A DNA stretch of 64,000 bases from Tanypteryx hageni (GCA_028673005.1 CM054115.1:106697172-106761171); one strand, 5' to 3'; numbered from the stretch's first letter, positions 1 through 11,952 are shown. Made by a program: numbers and translations. Notes: a model not told the origin generated them from the letters alone.

Positions 1-91
1 TATGCTGATGTTACGATAAACATAGTTTCGTAAATACTATGACGTATTCGAATAGCACATTTATTTTTCAATAAAAATTGCTTTTCATTTT

Positions 92-101
92 GCACTTTTA
101 A
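92..101. repeat. SINE target-site duplication, left copy
   Basis: GCACTTTTAA, repeated exactly at 421-430 on the other side of the SINE. Confidence 0.75.
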
Positions 102-420
102 TTTTTAATTTGAATGTCCAGCCGATTCGCCTCTGTCCTACGCACAGTGGGTATCTCAGAGGTAGTGCAATGAATAGCCGGGGAAGGAAGGAGGGAAACC
201 CGGTGCCGGCATTTGCCTGCTCTTACGAAGAACACCAGGGGGGCCAACGGCTAAACGTCCCTTCCGAAGGACGGAACAGCTGAATTTGCGCGGTCTCCTC
301 AAACCACTCAAACAGGGGGCCGGGCAACCTTGGAAAAATCCTACTTGCGCAGGATTCGTACCCGATGCCTTTTCAAACAGCAGGCGAGTAGCAGCCAGCG
401 TCCTAACCACTACACCACCG
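102..420 (-). mobile_element. tRNA-derived SINE, copy 1
   Basis: Read on the minus strand, the element starts with a tRNA-like head: an A-box-like GGTGTAGTGGTT near 418-407 and a B-box-like GGTACGAATCCT near 360-349. A body follows with CCTTCGGAAGGGACGTT and then GCCGGCACCGGGTTT, ending near GAATCGGCTGGA. The same head, body and tail recur in the same order at 30422-30789. A 10-bp direct repeat GCACTTTTAA flanks it at 92-101 and 421-430, the expected mark of LINE-driven insertion. A RNA polymerase III internal promoter is inferred from the boxes. The central domain resembles conserved cores of invertebrate SINEs, but I cannot name the family. Confidence 0.8.
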
Positions 421-586
421 GCACTTTTAAAAAAATCACGATTAGCATTAATATATAGTCATCACCGTCATCTGTAAGCAAATCAATTTCGCTGTCACAA
501 AGAAATTCACTTTCAGTAATATCGCCATCTTCGTCAAGAAATTCAACGAACTGTGCAGTACGTATATCTTTCTCAAAGTTTGTCAT
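410..586 (-). pseudogene. Unrecognised acidic reading frame, cut by a SINE
   Basis: A 58-codon frame starts at an ATG (584-586) with an in-frame TGA a short way upstream, so this Met is the natural start. The product begins MTNFEKDIRT and is strongly acidic, with clusters such as DEDGD and DDGDD and no obvious membrane segment. It ends only because it runs into the SINE at 102-420. If the SINE and one copy of its 10-bp target duplication are ignored, the same frame stays open from 91 down to base 1, giving a basic continuation. I do not recognise the family. An acidic N-terminus is common in piggyBac-like and other transposases, but nothing here proves that. It could also be chance or a short host exon. 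Confidence 0.3.
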
Positions 587-799
587 ATTGATTTTCAGAG
601 GATTAGCATAAAAAATACGAAGACAATTATTTCAGTAAAAAAATCGTAATTAGTAGAGACATCTATATAAGAAAGGAGGAAGCAAGCATTAGTAATCGTT
701 CAGAATGATTACGGCATCTGTCATCAAAATAAGAAGATAGATTTAAACTAACACAAGTCTACATCGGATCGACTAAATCGGTGCAGGGCAGTCTTGGCA

Positions 800-2942
800 T
801 GACATGCGGCATTGGCTCATTGGCAGTAAGAGGGTTAAAGGTGCTAAATTATATTTCATGAAAAACTTTCATTTTAACATTCATTCAGATCACAGCCTTC
901 TAATAGTTGACCTAAGTACAAAGCTCAAAAAAAATAAGAAAACGAGAAGAGAAAGAGACTTGGGATCTAGAAAAAATGAAAGAAAGGATATAGAATGGGA
1001 AGAATTTAAAACCAGGATACCTCGGATAAAGAGATTGGAAAACGAGAAGAAAATAAGAAAACCATGGATCAGTAAGGAAATGCTGGAGAAAATGGAAAAA
1101 CGTTAACAGTGAAGAAGATAGAGCCAGCTATAGACATTTAAACAATGAGTTGAGAAGGGTTACAGATAAAGCTAGAGAAAATTGAATAAAAGAAAAATGT
1201 GGTTAATACAACAAATGGAGAAGTTAGGACGGTACAATATGATGTAAGCTAGGGCACTGGAATTAGAAGATAAGAAGTCTAATGGAATTCGTGGTAAAGG
1301 AATTATGAATACAGATGGGAAGATAGTCTCAGATAAAAAGGATGCAGCACAGGTATGGGAAGAATACATTAAGGAACTGTACAGCAAGCAGGCAGGATCG
1401 GCAAAAATAGAACTGGAAGATGAGGAAAACAACGAAGAAAACAACTTAGGACAAAGTATTATGGACAGCGAAGTAGAAAAAGCAATAGTGGAACTAAAGA
1501 AAGGAAAAGCTACAGGCAGTGATGGAATACCAGCTGAGGTACTTAAAGTCATGGGATCCGGACTAAAAGCGATCACGAAATTAATTAATAAGATTTACGA
1601 CACGGGAGAGTGGTCTCATGATTTCCTAGAAGTAACAATGATCCCTCTAAAGAAGAAGCCAAAGGCAATGCAGTATAAAGACTAATGAACGATAAGCCTT
1701 CTGTCACACACTTTGAAGATCATAATGAGGATTTTTAATAAAAGGCTGGAAAAAAGTCAGAAGAATTGCTAGGGGAAAATCAGTTCAGTTTCAGAAAAGG
1801 ACAAGGAACCAGAGATGTTATAGGAGTACTTAGAATCATATAAGAAAGAGCAATAGAGTACAGTCAAGGTATCTGCGTATGTTTCGTAGACTGGCAGAAG
1901 GCATTTGATAGAATAAATTGGGTAATGTTGATGAAGATATTAAAGGATATAGGTGTATACTGGAAAGAGAGGAGATTGATCAGGAATCTATATGTGAATC
2001 AAGTTCTAAAGGTCATTTTGGAGAATGCGGACACATTCGAAGTAAATATCGCTGGAGTAAGACAGGGCTGCTGCCTATCGCCGACCCTATTCAAAATATA
2101 TGGAGAAAATCTAATGCAAGAAACGTTAGAAGGCACAGGAGATTTCAAAATTGGAGGAAGGATTATAAGAACAGTAAAATACGCGGATGATCAAGTACTT
2201 CTAGCAAGAAAAGAAGAGGAACTACAGAAAATGATAAATAGACTAGTAATACAGGTAGAAAATACTATGGAAATAAATACAGAAAAATCCAAGGTCATTC
2301 GAATATCGGGCAAAGAAAAGAATCTGAACATAAGTATTGGAGGAAAGCCTTTAGAGCAAGTTTCACACTATAAATACCTTGGAAGCTTCATAACAAGAGA
2401 ATCAAAATGTACGGATGAGACCAGGACTAGAATAGGAAAAGCAAAAGCGGCTTTCAGAAGAAAGAAACACCTACTTACGGGGAATATAAGGGAAGATATC
2501 CGCAAGAAGTTCATAAAATTCTGTATGGAATATAGCTTTGTACGAGGCAGAAACATGGACGCTAACGAAAAATGACATCAAATACTTTGAAATGTGGACT
2601 TGGAGGAGAATGCTGAAGGTAAAATGGACAGATATGATGAAAAACGATGAAGGGCTACGAAGAGTAGAAGAGAAGCGAATGGTTACACAGACTATTAGAA
2701 AGAATAAGTCAAACTGGGTTGGACATTACCTGAGGAGAGAGAGTATGATTAAAGCCGTGTTATAAGGAAAACTAGATGGAAAAAGGGAAAGAGATAGGAA
2801 AAGGTGTCAGCTGATAGACGATTTGAAAGGGAAAGAGAGTTATCAAGATATGAAGAGGACAGCGGAAAATAGGTGTATATGGAGAACCAGGTTTAACCAT
2901 GAGTTATCATGGACTTGTCTACAGACTACCTATGATAATCAT
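800..2942 (+). pseudogene. RTE-type LINE, degenerate endonuclease and reverse transcriptase
   Basis: The translation is spread over several frames. 804-1106 ends an AP-endonuclease domain with the HSDHSLLIVD motif and a basic linker. 1305-1685 gives the RT start (KGKATGSDGIPAEVLK). A different frame near 1875-1915 carries FVDWQKAFDRINW. 1925-2575 carries RQGCCLSPTLF, the catalytic KYADDQVLLA and the YKYLGSFITRE block. 2538-2765 carries the C-terminal ETWTLTKND, WTWRRMLKVKWTD and WVGHYLRRES blocks typical of RTE/BovB-like elements, and this continues in another frame to about 2930. At least four frameshifts or stops make it inactive. Two 3' fragments of the same family lie at 31239-31681 and 34386-35018, and they share the 3' terminus around GACTACCTATGATGATG. 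Confidence 0.85.
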
Positions 2943-4095
2943 GTATTTGAATACACAAATATGTGATTTTCCCATCACGTGATTTTTACGAATGCCTAAA
3001 TAAAGCCTACTATAATTAATAAAAGAGTATCTTTTGCTTTAATCTACATTATTTATTAAAGAACAGCTTGTGAAAAAGAGGAAACTTGCAAAACGCGATA
3101 AAAATAATTACTCCCTTTGGGTTTGCGTCTTTGAGGAGTTTCACTGTATAACGTATCAAACGCGACGCATCCACGAAAAAATGAAGTATGCCTGGAAACA
3201 AAAAATCACCAACTTCCGCTCCCTCGACCACATTCACCTCGGCGGAATTCGCATTCGCAGGAATTTCGACGCACCGCCGCTGCTATTCTTACGTCTTATG
3301 AACACACGTAAGATCCTTGAAAATATAAGAGTGGTAAGCACGAGATATTTGGGGAGGGCATGGCCGTTGACCCAAGGCTAAAGCGCATTGACCAATGTGG
3401 ACAAATAATTCGTGTTAAAAAACGGAATTTCGATATAAAGAAACTAGTGAATTGGATATGATGGAGCCGTAAATGAATGTTCTTTAAAACGAAAAGTTTT
3501 CTGGCAAATAAAAACGAAGAATGCCAATGTACAGCTCGTAACGTATTCCTTGTCGACCATACTGGCGCGCAAAGTGATATCGCAAAGAGTTTCTTTGTCA
3601 TTTTATCCAAAAAATGTTTCCTTCGATGAAAAACGATAATTTTTCCAAGATATTTACGAAACACCCAGTAAAGAATGAACAATAAGTATTTCAACCTGAC
3701 AAAATAGATTCGGCGATACGATAAGGTATGTTCTTAAAATACGGATTTGAAAATACAAAAAGCACTACTCAAGACACGAGCAACATTAAAAGCAGAAACT
3801 TTTCGAGAAACACCACGTATGATAAGTGGAAAAGGACACGCTTCTTCCCATAGGACGGGCAAGCAAGAAGAAGTGACTGTGTTCAAAGTGAAAGAATTTC
3901 TCGGAAGCGAAAGTAAGGAAATACAAGTGAAAAAAGTATTGCAGAGCAATTTCGATAAGGCATTTTTTTCTTGTTTTATGATTATGGCTTCATCATAAGA
4001 TTACATCCTTGGTTAAAATCGACGGCCTCATAATATAGTCTATAAAGTCACTTTAAAAGCATGATATCGATGTTATGTAATAATATGTTTCCCAT
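2943..4095. other. No recognisable gene
   Basis: AT-rich sequence with only short, unrecognised open frames, for example 3747-3998 on plus. No splice-consistent or motif-bearing frame was seen. A short GC-richer stretch at 3220-3300 carries no clear signal. Confidence 0.5.
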
Positions 4096-4099
4096 TGAA

Positions 4100-4260
4100 A
4101 AGCAGTGGACACGTTGCTATGGCAGTTTTATTTCCCATTGTTAAAAATCGGAATTTTTTCCTTCTTTTTCGGATTAAAAACAATTGATAACTCTCATTCG
4201 ACAGGGATTTGAATTCTGTTTTGGAAAAATATGTCTCAGTCTTTCGGCTACAGAACTGTT
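4100..4260 (+). repeat. Dispersed repeat with the CGTTGCTATGG core, copy 1
   Basis: The order CCCATTGAAAAGCAGTGG, CGTTGCTATGGCAGT, then GGATTTGAATTCTGTTTT is shared with 32680-32850 in the same orientation, and the core is shared with 63780-63905 in reverse complement. It carries no protein frame. It is an interspersed non-coding repeat, class unknown. Confidence 0.55.
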
Positions 4261-4309
4261 CATGTCTACAGCTCATAACTTCATTTTAATTATTTTAAAA
4301 ATGAAAATT

Positions 4310-4920
4310 TATAATGCCCTCCACCAATATCATGGGGGATGGAATTGAAAAATAGGGGTCAGAAAATGATACCGATTACTCCTCAGCAGTTCATCCTAGA
4401 TTCACCATTGTACCATGTGTAGCCCTCATGTTGACAAACCTATCCTGAAAATTTGTCTTCTCCAAGTTGCAGGATTCCAAAGATATTGCCCGACAAACCG
4501 AATACATAAGTGCTTTTATATTTTAAAAAGCATTAAAAATATGTATCCGGGTCATCTGTCCATTCTCACAGGCCAAACATATGACTTTCTCCAGAGTATA
4601 CAGAGAAATGAATATGATTGCAATAGCACTTAAAAGCTGCTCTCGACAACAGCGTCCTCAAAAATAAGTCCTGCACCGATTTCATGCTTTTCATATGGAG
4701 GTAGGAATGAAACTGTGGGGTTGGAAAAAGACACCGATTACTCCTCGGCAGTTGATCCTAGATGCACAAAATTTATACCAAGCGTAGACCTATCTATCTT
4801 GAAATTTTGGCTTCTCCAAGTTGCAGTATTTTAGAGCTATTGCTCGAACAGACAGACGGACGGACAGACGCAAACCGAATACAAAAGCGATTTTTAAAAA
4901 TGATAAAAATCTGGCTCATG
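4310..4920 (+). repeat. Tandem pair of diverged ~250-bp units
   Basis: Unit 1 (about 4310-4560) and unit 2 (about 4665-4920) share ACCGATTACTCCTC-GCAGTT, then GATCCTAGAT-like, CTTCTCCAAGTTGCAG and CCGAATAC. Unit 2 also has a short GACGGACGGACAGACG tract. The arrangement is a diverged local duplication inside a repeat. No coding potential. Confidence 0.6.
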
Positions 4921-4929
4921 TTAAATAGC

Positions 4930-5860
4930 TGAGACAACATTTAAAAGTGACAGCTCCAAAGACCCCACGACCGTCATTAACTCGGATTGCAGGTGGGAAA
5001 CTCGAGTGTTCGACCCGAAACCGTGCTCAAATACCTGCCCCCTTGCAGCAGGGTGTCTCTAGCTAATCAAATCATTTGCAATAAAATTTAAACTTTTTTG
5101 CTGTAAAATTAGAGAAAAAGTAACTCAAGCGTCGAATCCGGGTTAATCCGTTGATTAAGAGCGTCTTTTAAACGTAATCATACGGTAAACAATAAGATAT
5201 TTACTCTCACATGTAACCTTAACACCCAGGAATACTAATCCTTTCTAATATTTTAGTATTTATACTGCGTTGAAACGTGAATTCAAACAAATTTCAGCAA
5301 TGTTATAAATTCACCGGAAGGAATATTTATCAAATCATAAAGAAACCATCTACTAGTAGTCCCAAAAAACTCGCCGACCTCAAACTTGTAAAAATTTCAT
5401 TTTGAAAAAGTCCCTTCTGAAAACACTTCTGGTGATGAAGAATGAGCGAGTATTGCTTTTCCGGGCAGATTGAATGAGCATCCTTGATAAAAGTATCCAT
5501 TATGACGTTGCTTTTGCTTCAAAAAACGGGGGAAATCGCGCTCGCATGGTCCACGCCCTCCACCCAAAATCTCCTGGCATATATCTTGCGAAAATTTATT
5601 CATTTGAGTGGCACTTAAACTCCGTCGCCCTAGAAATGCTACCTAAATCTATGGTTCCACCATCGCAGTAATTCCTGAAATTGCTTGGAGTACACGATAG
5701 ACAGTAAAAAAAAACTAGATATGACCCAACTCGATGTGATTATTTCGCCAAAAATTGAAGCGAACCTAAGGCACACGCTCGGGTTGTTTTTAAAAATAAA
5801 TCCATCTTTCAACTTGAATAAAAGGCATCAACAGGATCGCCACAGCATTCAAAGCCCAAT
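4930..5860. other. No recognisable gene
   Basis: AT-rich intergenic sequence. I see no motif-bearing frame and no repeat that I can match elsewhere in the window. Confidence 0.5.
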
Positions 5861-5862
5861 GT

Positions 5863-5896
5863 CTCTCAAACGCCTTCACCTCAGGCGTTTTGAGAG
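5863..5896. repeat. Strong hairpin at the edge of the purine tract
   Basis: CTCTCAAACGCCT pairs with AGGCGTTTTGAGAG across a short loop, with one bulged A. It lies just before the CpG-containing lead-in to the purine tract. Its function is unknown. Confidence 0.55.
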
Positions 5897-5989
5897 CGCC
5901 TCTGGTGGCCGGAAGCGAAACCTCAAGGCCGCGCTCTCTATACGAGGCGGCGTCGAAAGCTACGGTCGCCGCAAGAAAGGAATGCGACC

Positions 5990-6790
5990 GAGAATAAGGG
6001 AAGGAGAAAAAGGGAAGAAAGGGAGGGAGAAAGGAGGGAGAGCGGGTGGGGGTGAGAGAAGGAAGGGGGAGAGAGAAGGGAGAAGGGGCAGAGAGATGGG
6101 AGGAGGGGGAGAGAGAAGGGAGGAGGGGGAGAGAGAAGGGAGGAGGGGGAGAGAGACGGGAGGAGGGGGGAGAGAGGGTATGGGATGCGAGGGGGGGACG
6201 GGATAGAGGGGGAGGGGGGACGGTAGAGAGGGGGAGGGGGCGGGAGAGAGAGTTGGACGGGAGAGAGAGGGGTGGAGTGGAGAAAAGGGTAGGGGGTGCG
6301 AGGGGGGGACGGGAGAAAGGGAGAGGGGTGGACGGGAGAGAGAGAGAGGGGAGGAGAGAGAGGGGAGAGGAGAGAGAGGAGGGGAGAGGAGAGAGAGGGG
6401 AGGAGGGGAGAGAGAGGGGAGGAGGGGAGAGAGAGGGGAGGAGGGGAGAGAGAGGGGAGGAGGGAAGAGAGAGGGGTGGAGGGGAGAGAGAGAGGGGTGG
6501 AGGGGAGAGAGAGAGGGGTGGAGGGGAGTGAGAGAGGGGTGGAGGGGAGTGAGAGTGGGGTGGAGGGGAGTGAGAGAGGGGTGGAGGGGAGTGAGAGAGG
6601 GGTGGAGGGGAGTGAGAGGGGAGGAGGGGGAAGAGAGAGGGGAGGAGGGGAAAGAGAGAGGGGAGTAGGGGAGAGAAAGGGGCGTAGGGGCGAGAGAGGG
6701 GCGTAGGGGAGAGAGAGGGGCGTCGGGGAGGAGGGGAGAGAGAGAGGGGCGTCGGGGAGGAGGGGAGAGAGAGGGGAGAAAGGGGAAAGG
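5990..6790 (+). repeat. Long purine-only tract (GGGGAGAGAGAGG-type)
   Basis: About 800 bp consist almost entirely of A and G on the plus strand, as quasi-periodic GGAGGGGAGAGAGAG units with subfamilies (GGGGTGGAGGGG at 6470-6620, GGGGCGTAGGGG at 6680-6730). The long apparent reading frames on both strands here (Arg/Gly/Glu-rich on plus, Pro/Ser/Leu-rich on minus) follow from the composition and are not genes. Mirror-symmetric purine runs of this kind can form triplex (H-DNA). That is known behaviour of such sequence, not something shown here. Confidence 0.85.
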
Positions 6791-6795
6791 GTGAC

Positions 6796-7020
6796 ATGAA
6801 GCGGGCTCTTTCTCGAGTCAATGGAGAGGAATTTCGTCGGGTGTGGAGTGACGTCACTCGCAGCTCCAAGCAGACTGCCTACTCCACTGGCGTCCTGATC
6901 CGCCGCCAGCGCGCGTTGAAAACGAGCGACTACGTCACGATCACCTCAAATACCCAGATGCGAGGAGCGTTCGAAAGGAAAATGCGAGAAAAAGAGAATT
7001 TCACGAAGAGCCCGGTATGA
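6796..7020 (+). other. CpG-richer block with small open frame beside the purine tract
   Basis: A 74-codon ATG frame (MKRALSRVNG...) runs through a GC- and CpG-richer block. It has no recognised domain and is very basic. The block contains the CRE palindrome at 6846-6859 and a further ACGTCACG near 6933. It could be a promoter or first exon of an unseen gene, or merely GC-rich sequence. Confidence 0.25.
6846..6859. promoter_or_regulatory. Perfect CRE-type palindrome
   Basis: GAGTGACGTCACTC is a 14-bp perfect palindrome containing the consensus cAMP-response element TGACGTCA, the site bound by CREB/ATF bZIP dimers. It lies in a CpG-richer block. No downstream gene has been identified, so the regulatory role is inferred only from the motif. 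Confidence 0.35.
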
Positions 7021-9088
7021 GAACACGTGGAGACGCGGCAAAATCCAACGCGCAAATGACGAAAAGGGTGAGCTCCATAAAGAACATCGTACCATTGCAC
7101 TGTTATTGCAGATACATACACGGAAGCTCCAATAGGCGTAAAATGCAAATCAGATGCGCACGTTGGGTAAGAGACGGGTATTCAGGGGTAATATATTCTA
7201 CAATAGTGCTTCTCAAGCTTTTTGGAGGTAGGAACCCTTTAGAAACTGGACCTCTCATTGCTCTCCACACAAAAATATCTAAGGAATATAATGCAATAAC
7301 TAAGTAAACACACCATACGGAAAAACGACTACACTTTACTCGGATGTTCTCTAAAATACTAGCGTAAATGATATCAAAATTAACGAATAACAAAAAACAA
7401 AAAAGGCAAATGACAAATAATTAAATACGATCGATTAAGAGGACCTTCCAAGGTGATATTTTTGTTTGACTATCTGTTAAACAAAAATATAATAACACTA
7501 CCATTTAAAAATCCCTAATTTTTAACTGGTAAAATAAATTGCTAAAAGATTTTTTTTAATTTAAATGTACTACAAAAATTGTAGAAAAAGAACAATAATA
7601 ATAATAAACAGTTTATTAAAAATAATAACTTAAAGATATGTGAAATAGTTGAATTGAGTATTTTATGGTGCAACAGAACGAAGTTCAAAACTGATAAATA
7701 ATAAATTAATATTGTTACGTTTTATTTATTATAAAAAAATAAAAAATACATTATATTTACCACACTCCATCTCCCAATCAAGATCCAACTTAAAGTTCAA
7801 GAAGGTGACAAACAACTAAATAGATATAATCAATAATTTTAGCGTTGCGGCAACATTTATTAATGTCATGATCAATGTAATATTCCTTTTAAATGATGAA
7901 AAAATTAAACCTAAAGCGTATTTATGGGAGGCGGGGGAGAGGGGTCAAAATGGAAACCTTTGGGTTGACACCGAGCCATACTTCCCCCGCTAATGAAAGT
8001 CTGTCACAGCAACATACTCGTATACAGCTGTGCCCAACTGTAACTTCAATAGTCCTTTTACTGGCGCTATTGCAAAGCATAGATGCGACTGTGCAATAAG
8101 AAACTTAATTTTAACGCATGTGTATCCCATTAAACAACTAACCAAAGCCAACAGAAAATTGTGGTAAAATACGTAAATTTTGTTTGAATTTTGTATCGAG
8201 TGACAGTAACGCTAAAATAAAATGACAAATTCCTTTGTGAAGGAGTCCAAAAACGTCAAGAGATAGAAATTATAGTTTATGCAACATTTAAATATAATAA
8301 GAAATGTAAAAAATTCAATTAAAATGTATTCATGTATTCTCCCCTATGATTTTAAACACGACTGCTATCTTGTGATCAGACAAATGGTAGAACCAAGATA
8401 TTTCCTGTAGTAATTTTAAATTCAATAAAATTTTTACAATCAGAGATTGTCTTATTTGCTAAGTACTTTTACAGAATTTAAATTTCTCATAAAGACTCCC
8501 ACGAGAAAAAGAAATTGACTTTCGTGTATATTAATTCTAAAATAATAACAATGGAGTTCACTCGAAATCCTAACTGTTTCCTGTGATAATGATTTGATTG
8601 TTCTCATCCTAGGATCGGAGAGGGATTTCATTTCACCCGAAATCACCGACGGATGGTTAAAGAAAAGAGATCGATTTTAATTCTGTCCGAATTGATTGAC
8701 GTAGGATTTCAGAGTAGAAAGACGGCTGTGTAATATAATAATACAATGGCAGAAATAGATTGCTAAAGGCTGTAAACAATTCTCGCAAATATTACATTTA
8801 TGAATGCATATTGAAATTTTTAGTTCAAACAACAACTTGATTTCGGTTTTCTTTGTCGCTTAAAGATCCAGGGCCTAAAAAAACTTAAATTTCTCCACTC
8901 AAATCTGTCGTAGGTGACTCCTGTTAAACAGACAGTGCTAACATGATCTCCTACAACTAATTCTACTCCATTGTTTTTTCTTTATTATGTACATAATATC
9001 CCAATTCTGTTGATCAGTCCATCCGTCGAAACGCTGCTTTTACTCGTATTGAGTGAAATCTGAAGCTCGATCGCGATCTTTTTAATGT
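7021..9088. other. No recognisable gene
   Basis: AT-rich sequence. A start resembling a hAT end (GTGCTTCTCAAGCTTTTTGG) lies near 7206 without a partner that I could find. The 7893-8099 plus frame ends in a hydrophobic stretch but matches nothing I know. The rest is A/T-rich and featureless. Confidence 0.45.
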
Positions 9089-9096
9089 TTTTAAAC
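9089..9096. repeat. hAT target-site duplication, left (right copy 14821-14828)
   Basis: TTTTAAAC against GTTTAAAC, 7 of 8 identical, directly abutting the CAGGG ends. Confidence 0.8.
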
Positions 9097-10499
9097 CAGG
9101 GAATCGAACCGGAACCGAACCGAAAACCGAAACCGAAAAAAACCGTTATTTTTTCTGGAGTGAAACCGAACCCGAACCGAAAAAAATATTTTCCTGAACC
9201 CGAACCGAAACCGAAAACCGTTATTTATTTCGTTCCATATTTTTCGGTTCGCACAAAAAGTGGGAGCGAAAGAAGTGTTTTTCCTTTTGCTTTAATTTTG
9301 AGTCTTTATGAAAGCCTGACGTTTCGAAACCGAATAAGAAAAGGGATGGGTTTTTCTTGAGAACACATTTTCCTCAGCCTTGGGAAGGATGTGCCTTTGT
9401 GATAATATCTGTCAGCTCAACGGTGGGGTTTTCCAAGGGCATCTCAATACATAGAGAGAGGGTGTACAGTACATCCAGCTGAGATTACCTGTTCAGCGAG
9501 GGTAGTGGAGAGGATCTTAGGTGGTACTTTGACAACAGCCTCTAATTGTTTTGCTATCCTCCCCCTGACCATACCCCGCAGAGGGTTCCCGGCAAAAATA
9601 TTTCCAGATTCTTAACTTGGATTTTCCTTAAAGTTGGAAGCCATTGTCCCCATAAACTTTCACTTCCTCTCCATATCCACTAAACCCTTGTATTCTGGCA
9701 GTCATTCTCTGAAACTTATCCAGGAAGGATCGCTCCGTAGTCGTGGTTTTGAGATATTCTTATTTCATTTATCCTACCTTACAGGTTAGTAAATTGCTTT
9801 TTATTTTATAGAATATATCTTTAAACGAGTACACATTCGTATTCGTTGCTTAAAACTGAGGAGAAATTAAATATGAATGCGAAGTTGTTATTTTTAGTGA
9901 AGTATTTTACCGACTACAGAAACCCACATTAGAGACTCCGCCTGAAGAAAGTTCATGGCGGGCCGAAGTCTTATTTTCTTTATGTTTGCATGCTTGATTT
10001 GAAGAGGAATTTAGTATAGCAATGTAAATTTGGTTTTGTCTCTATGTAGTGCTGACATGCAGACTTTTTTCGTTATTATTTTAATATGACTAGTAGTTTG
10101 ACGCGATAAACATAGGAGGTTGTAGATTAATTTTCTTAAAATGGAAATTTATTTCGGAATCGTGTTTCTTCAGCGATGAGGTTTTAATATAAGTTTTCTT
10201 AATTTTATTACCGGTATAGTTGGATGTTATTGGTGTCTTCATTCTCCTACTTAATATGTTTACATTTCAAAGAGCAATTTTTTCTAATTTATTATTTTTA
10301 TTTAAAACTTAGTGCTACAAGTTGGCGATCTGATCGTTTTCGCTGATTTACGTGGAGAACGGAATGATTAAAAAGTGGAGTGCATGTTAGAATGAGGATA
10401 AAGCGGAATGAAAAAGGGAATATTATATACTATTCAACTCAAGGCTCGTTCATAATAAACGTAGTTGTTGTATTCCAAACGCACTGAGTTTCTCCTTCT

Positions 10500-10570
10500 C
10501 TTGTTGCGCGGCACCCCCTGCCATCCACCGTCAAGGTGACTTGCAGGGTAATATGTAGATGTAGATATCT
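10500..10570 (+). mobile_element. CR1-like LINE 3' tail fragment
   Basis: GCACCCCCTGCCATCCACCG, then GGTGACTTGCAGGG, then repeats of ATGTAG. The same end occurs at 11375-11440 and, reversed, at 58131-58205 next to an RT frame. This copy is 5'-truncated to a few dozen bases. A further, more diverged tail (CCTGCTACCCACTGC...GTAGACGTAG) lies at about 10628-10678. Confidence 0.75.
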
Positions 10571-10984
10571 ATTTCGGTTGATTCCAGTTGAATTTTATCG
10601 GACAGCTTCCTTTTTAGACGCGTCTCATCTCCTGCTACCCACTGCACTGGTGATTTGCTAGATATAACGTAGACGTAGGTTTTTATGTACATAATATCGC
10701 AAGTACGCGTCCATAATGACGATAACGGAAATTGATTTTAACATATTTATGTGTATGGATGCGTTTAATTTTCTATATAATTAAGCATGCACCGTTTCAG
10801 ATCATGCCTTCTTGCTCAATCATTTTAATCCATTCCATTTATATGAACCTTTGTATACACATTAGTTGCTTGTTGCAGCTCCGCTTACAATTAATTTTCC
10901 TCTTTCTTACCACAAAAATATAGTGGAATTTAGAAAGACAAGGAATACTATTATTACATTACAGGGGCACTATTTTTACGATCG

Positions 10985-11440
10985 TTACATTAAAAAACTT
11001 CTCGCATTGGGATCCAAATCAGAGGGGACTCATAAAGGATTTAGTAAAAATACAGCGGCGAGCAGCTAGATTCGTGAAAAAGAATTGCGATAAAAAACAG
11101 AGCGTTACGTTACTCATTGAAGAGTTGAGCTGGCCATCGTTGAAAGATCGTAGATTAGAGGCTAGAATTAAACTTCTAGATAAATATAGGTCGTAGATAT
11201 TCATAAATGAAATGAAGGATATTATTCGACAATCAACGTATATCGGACGGAGAAATAATGAGGACAAGATTCGCGAAATAGATAGTAGGACAGAGAGGTA
11301 TAAGGAGTCCTTTTTCCCTAGGACAATACGTGACCACAATAGATAACAGTGAATAATAATTAGTTAGGAAATTGGTGCGCGGCACCTCCTGCCATCCACC
11401 GTCAGGGTGACTTGCAGGGTAAAATGTAGATGTATATTTT
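10985..11440 (+). pseudogene. CR1-like LINE 3' fragment, RT C-terminus and tail
   Basis: From about 11040 the plus strand translates as IQRRAARFVKKNCDKKQSVT and continues to SFFPRTIRDHN near 11338. This is colinear with the C-terminus of the longer LINE at 58231-59442. A TAG near 11195 and frame breaks disable it. The 3' end carries the GCCATCCACCG...GACTTGCAGGG tail. It was inserted within the hAT element and so is younger than it. Confidence 0.8.
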
Positions 11441-11933
11441 ATCTACTGACCTATCATTATGCCATATTTCAGATCTGTAGCCCTTCCAAAATGTAAATAG
11501 CATACCCATTTCCATTCTTTTCTGCCGAAGGTTTCCAATTACATACTGGGGAGAGAAACCTCACAATGAAAAATATTGTTGTTTTTTATCCCACAAAATT
11601 TTAATTTTGAATTTTGAATCTTAAAGTAATGTAATATTTAACTTTATTTTTCCTCTTTCATTTCTATCTACGTTTTTCTATCTTTTTTAATGAATTATAT
11701 AAGCATATCATAAAAAAGGGTTGCGAGTAATAAGGGACTTTTTCGCACCGAATAAAATCGTTCTTCAGTCTGTCTTTATCTCTTTCTCTTCACCGCCCTT
11801 TTATCTCAAGACTCTCCCTACTTCTCTTCTTTACAATCTCTTTCCCGGATGTATTCCTACCAGTTACTTGTATTAATTCCTTCCTATACATCGGTAATTT
11901 ATTTCTTCCTACCTCCTCTCCTATTCTCATATC

Positions 11934-11952
11934 TCTCTCTCTCTCTCTTACA
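11934..11952. repeat. Short (TC)n microsatellite
   Basis: An uninterrupted TC run within a pyrimidine-biased stretch (11760-12000). Confidence 0.6.

Noticed and set aside
6600..6800. A CRISPR-like or satellite array in the regular GGGGTGGAGGGG units
   Set aside because: Units are imperfect purine repeats without spacers; this is simple-sequence DNA of a eukaryote.
5790..6869. A 359-codon minus frame and long Arg/Gly-rich plus frames
   Set aside because: They are produced by the purine-only composition (no stops possible in several frames) and carry no domain.
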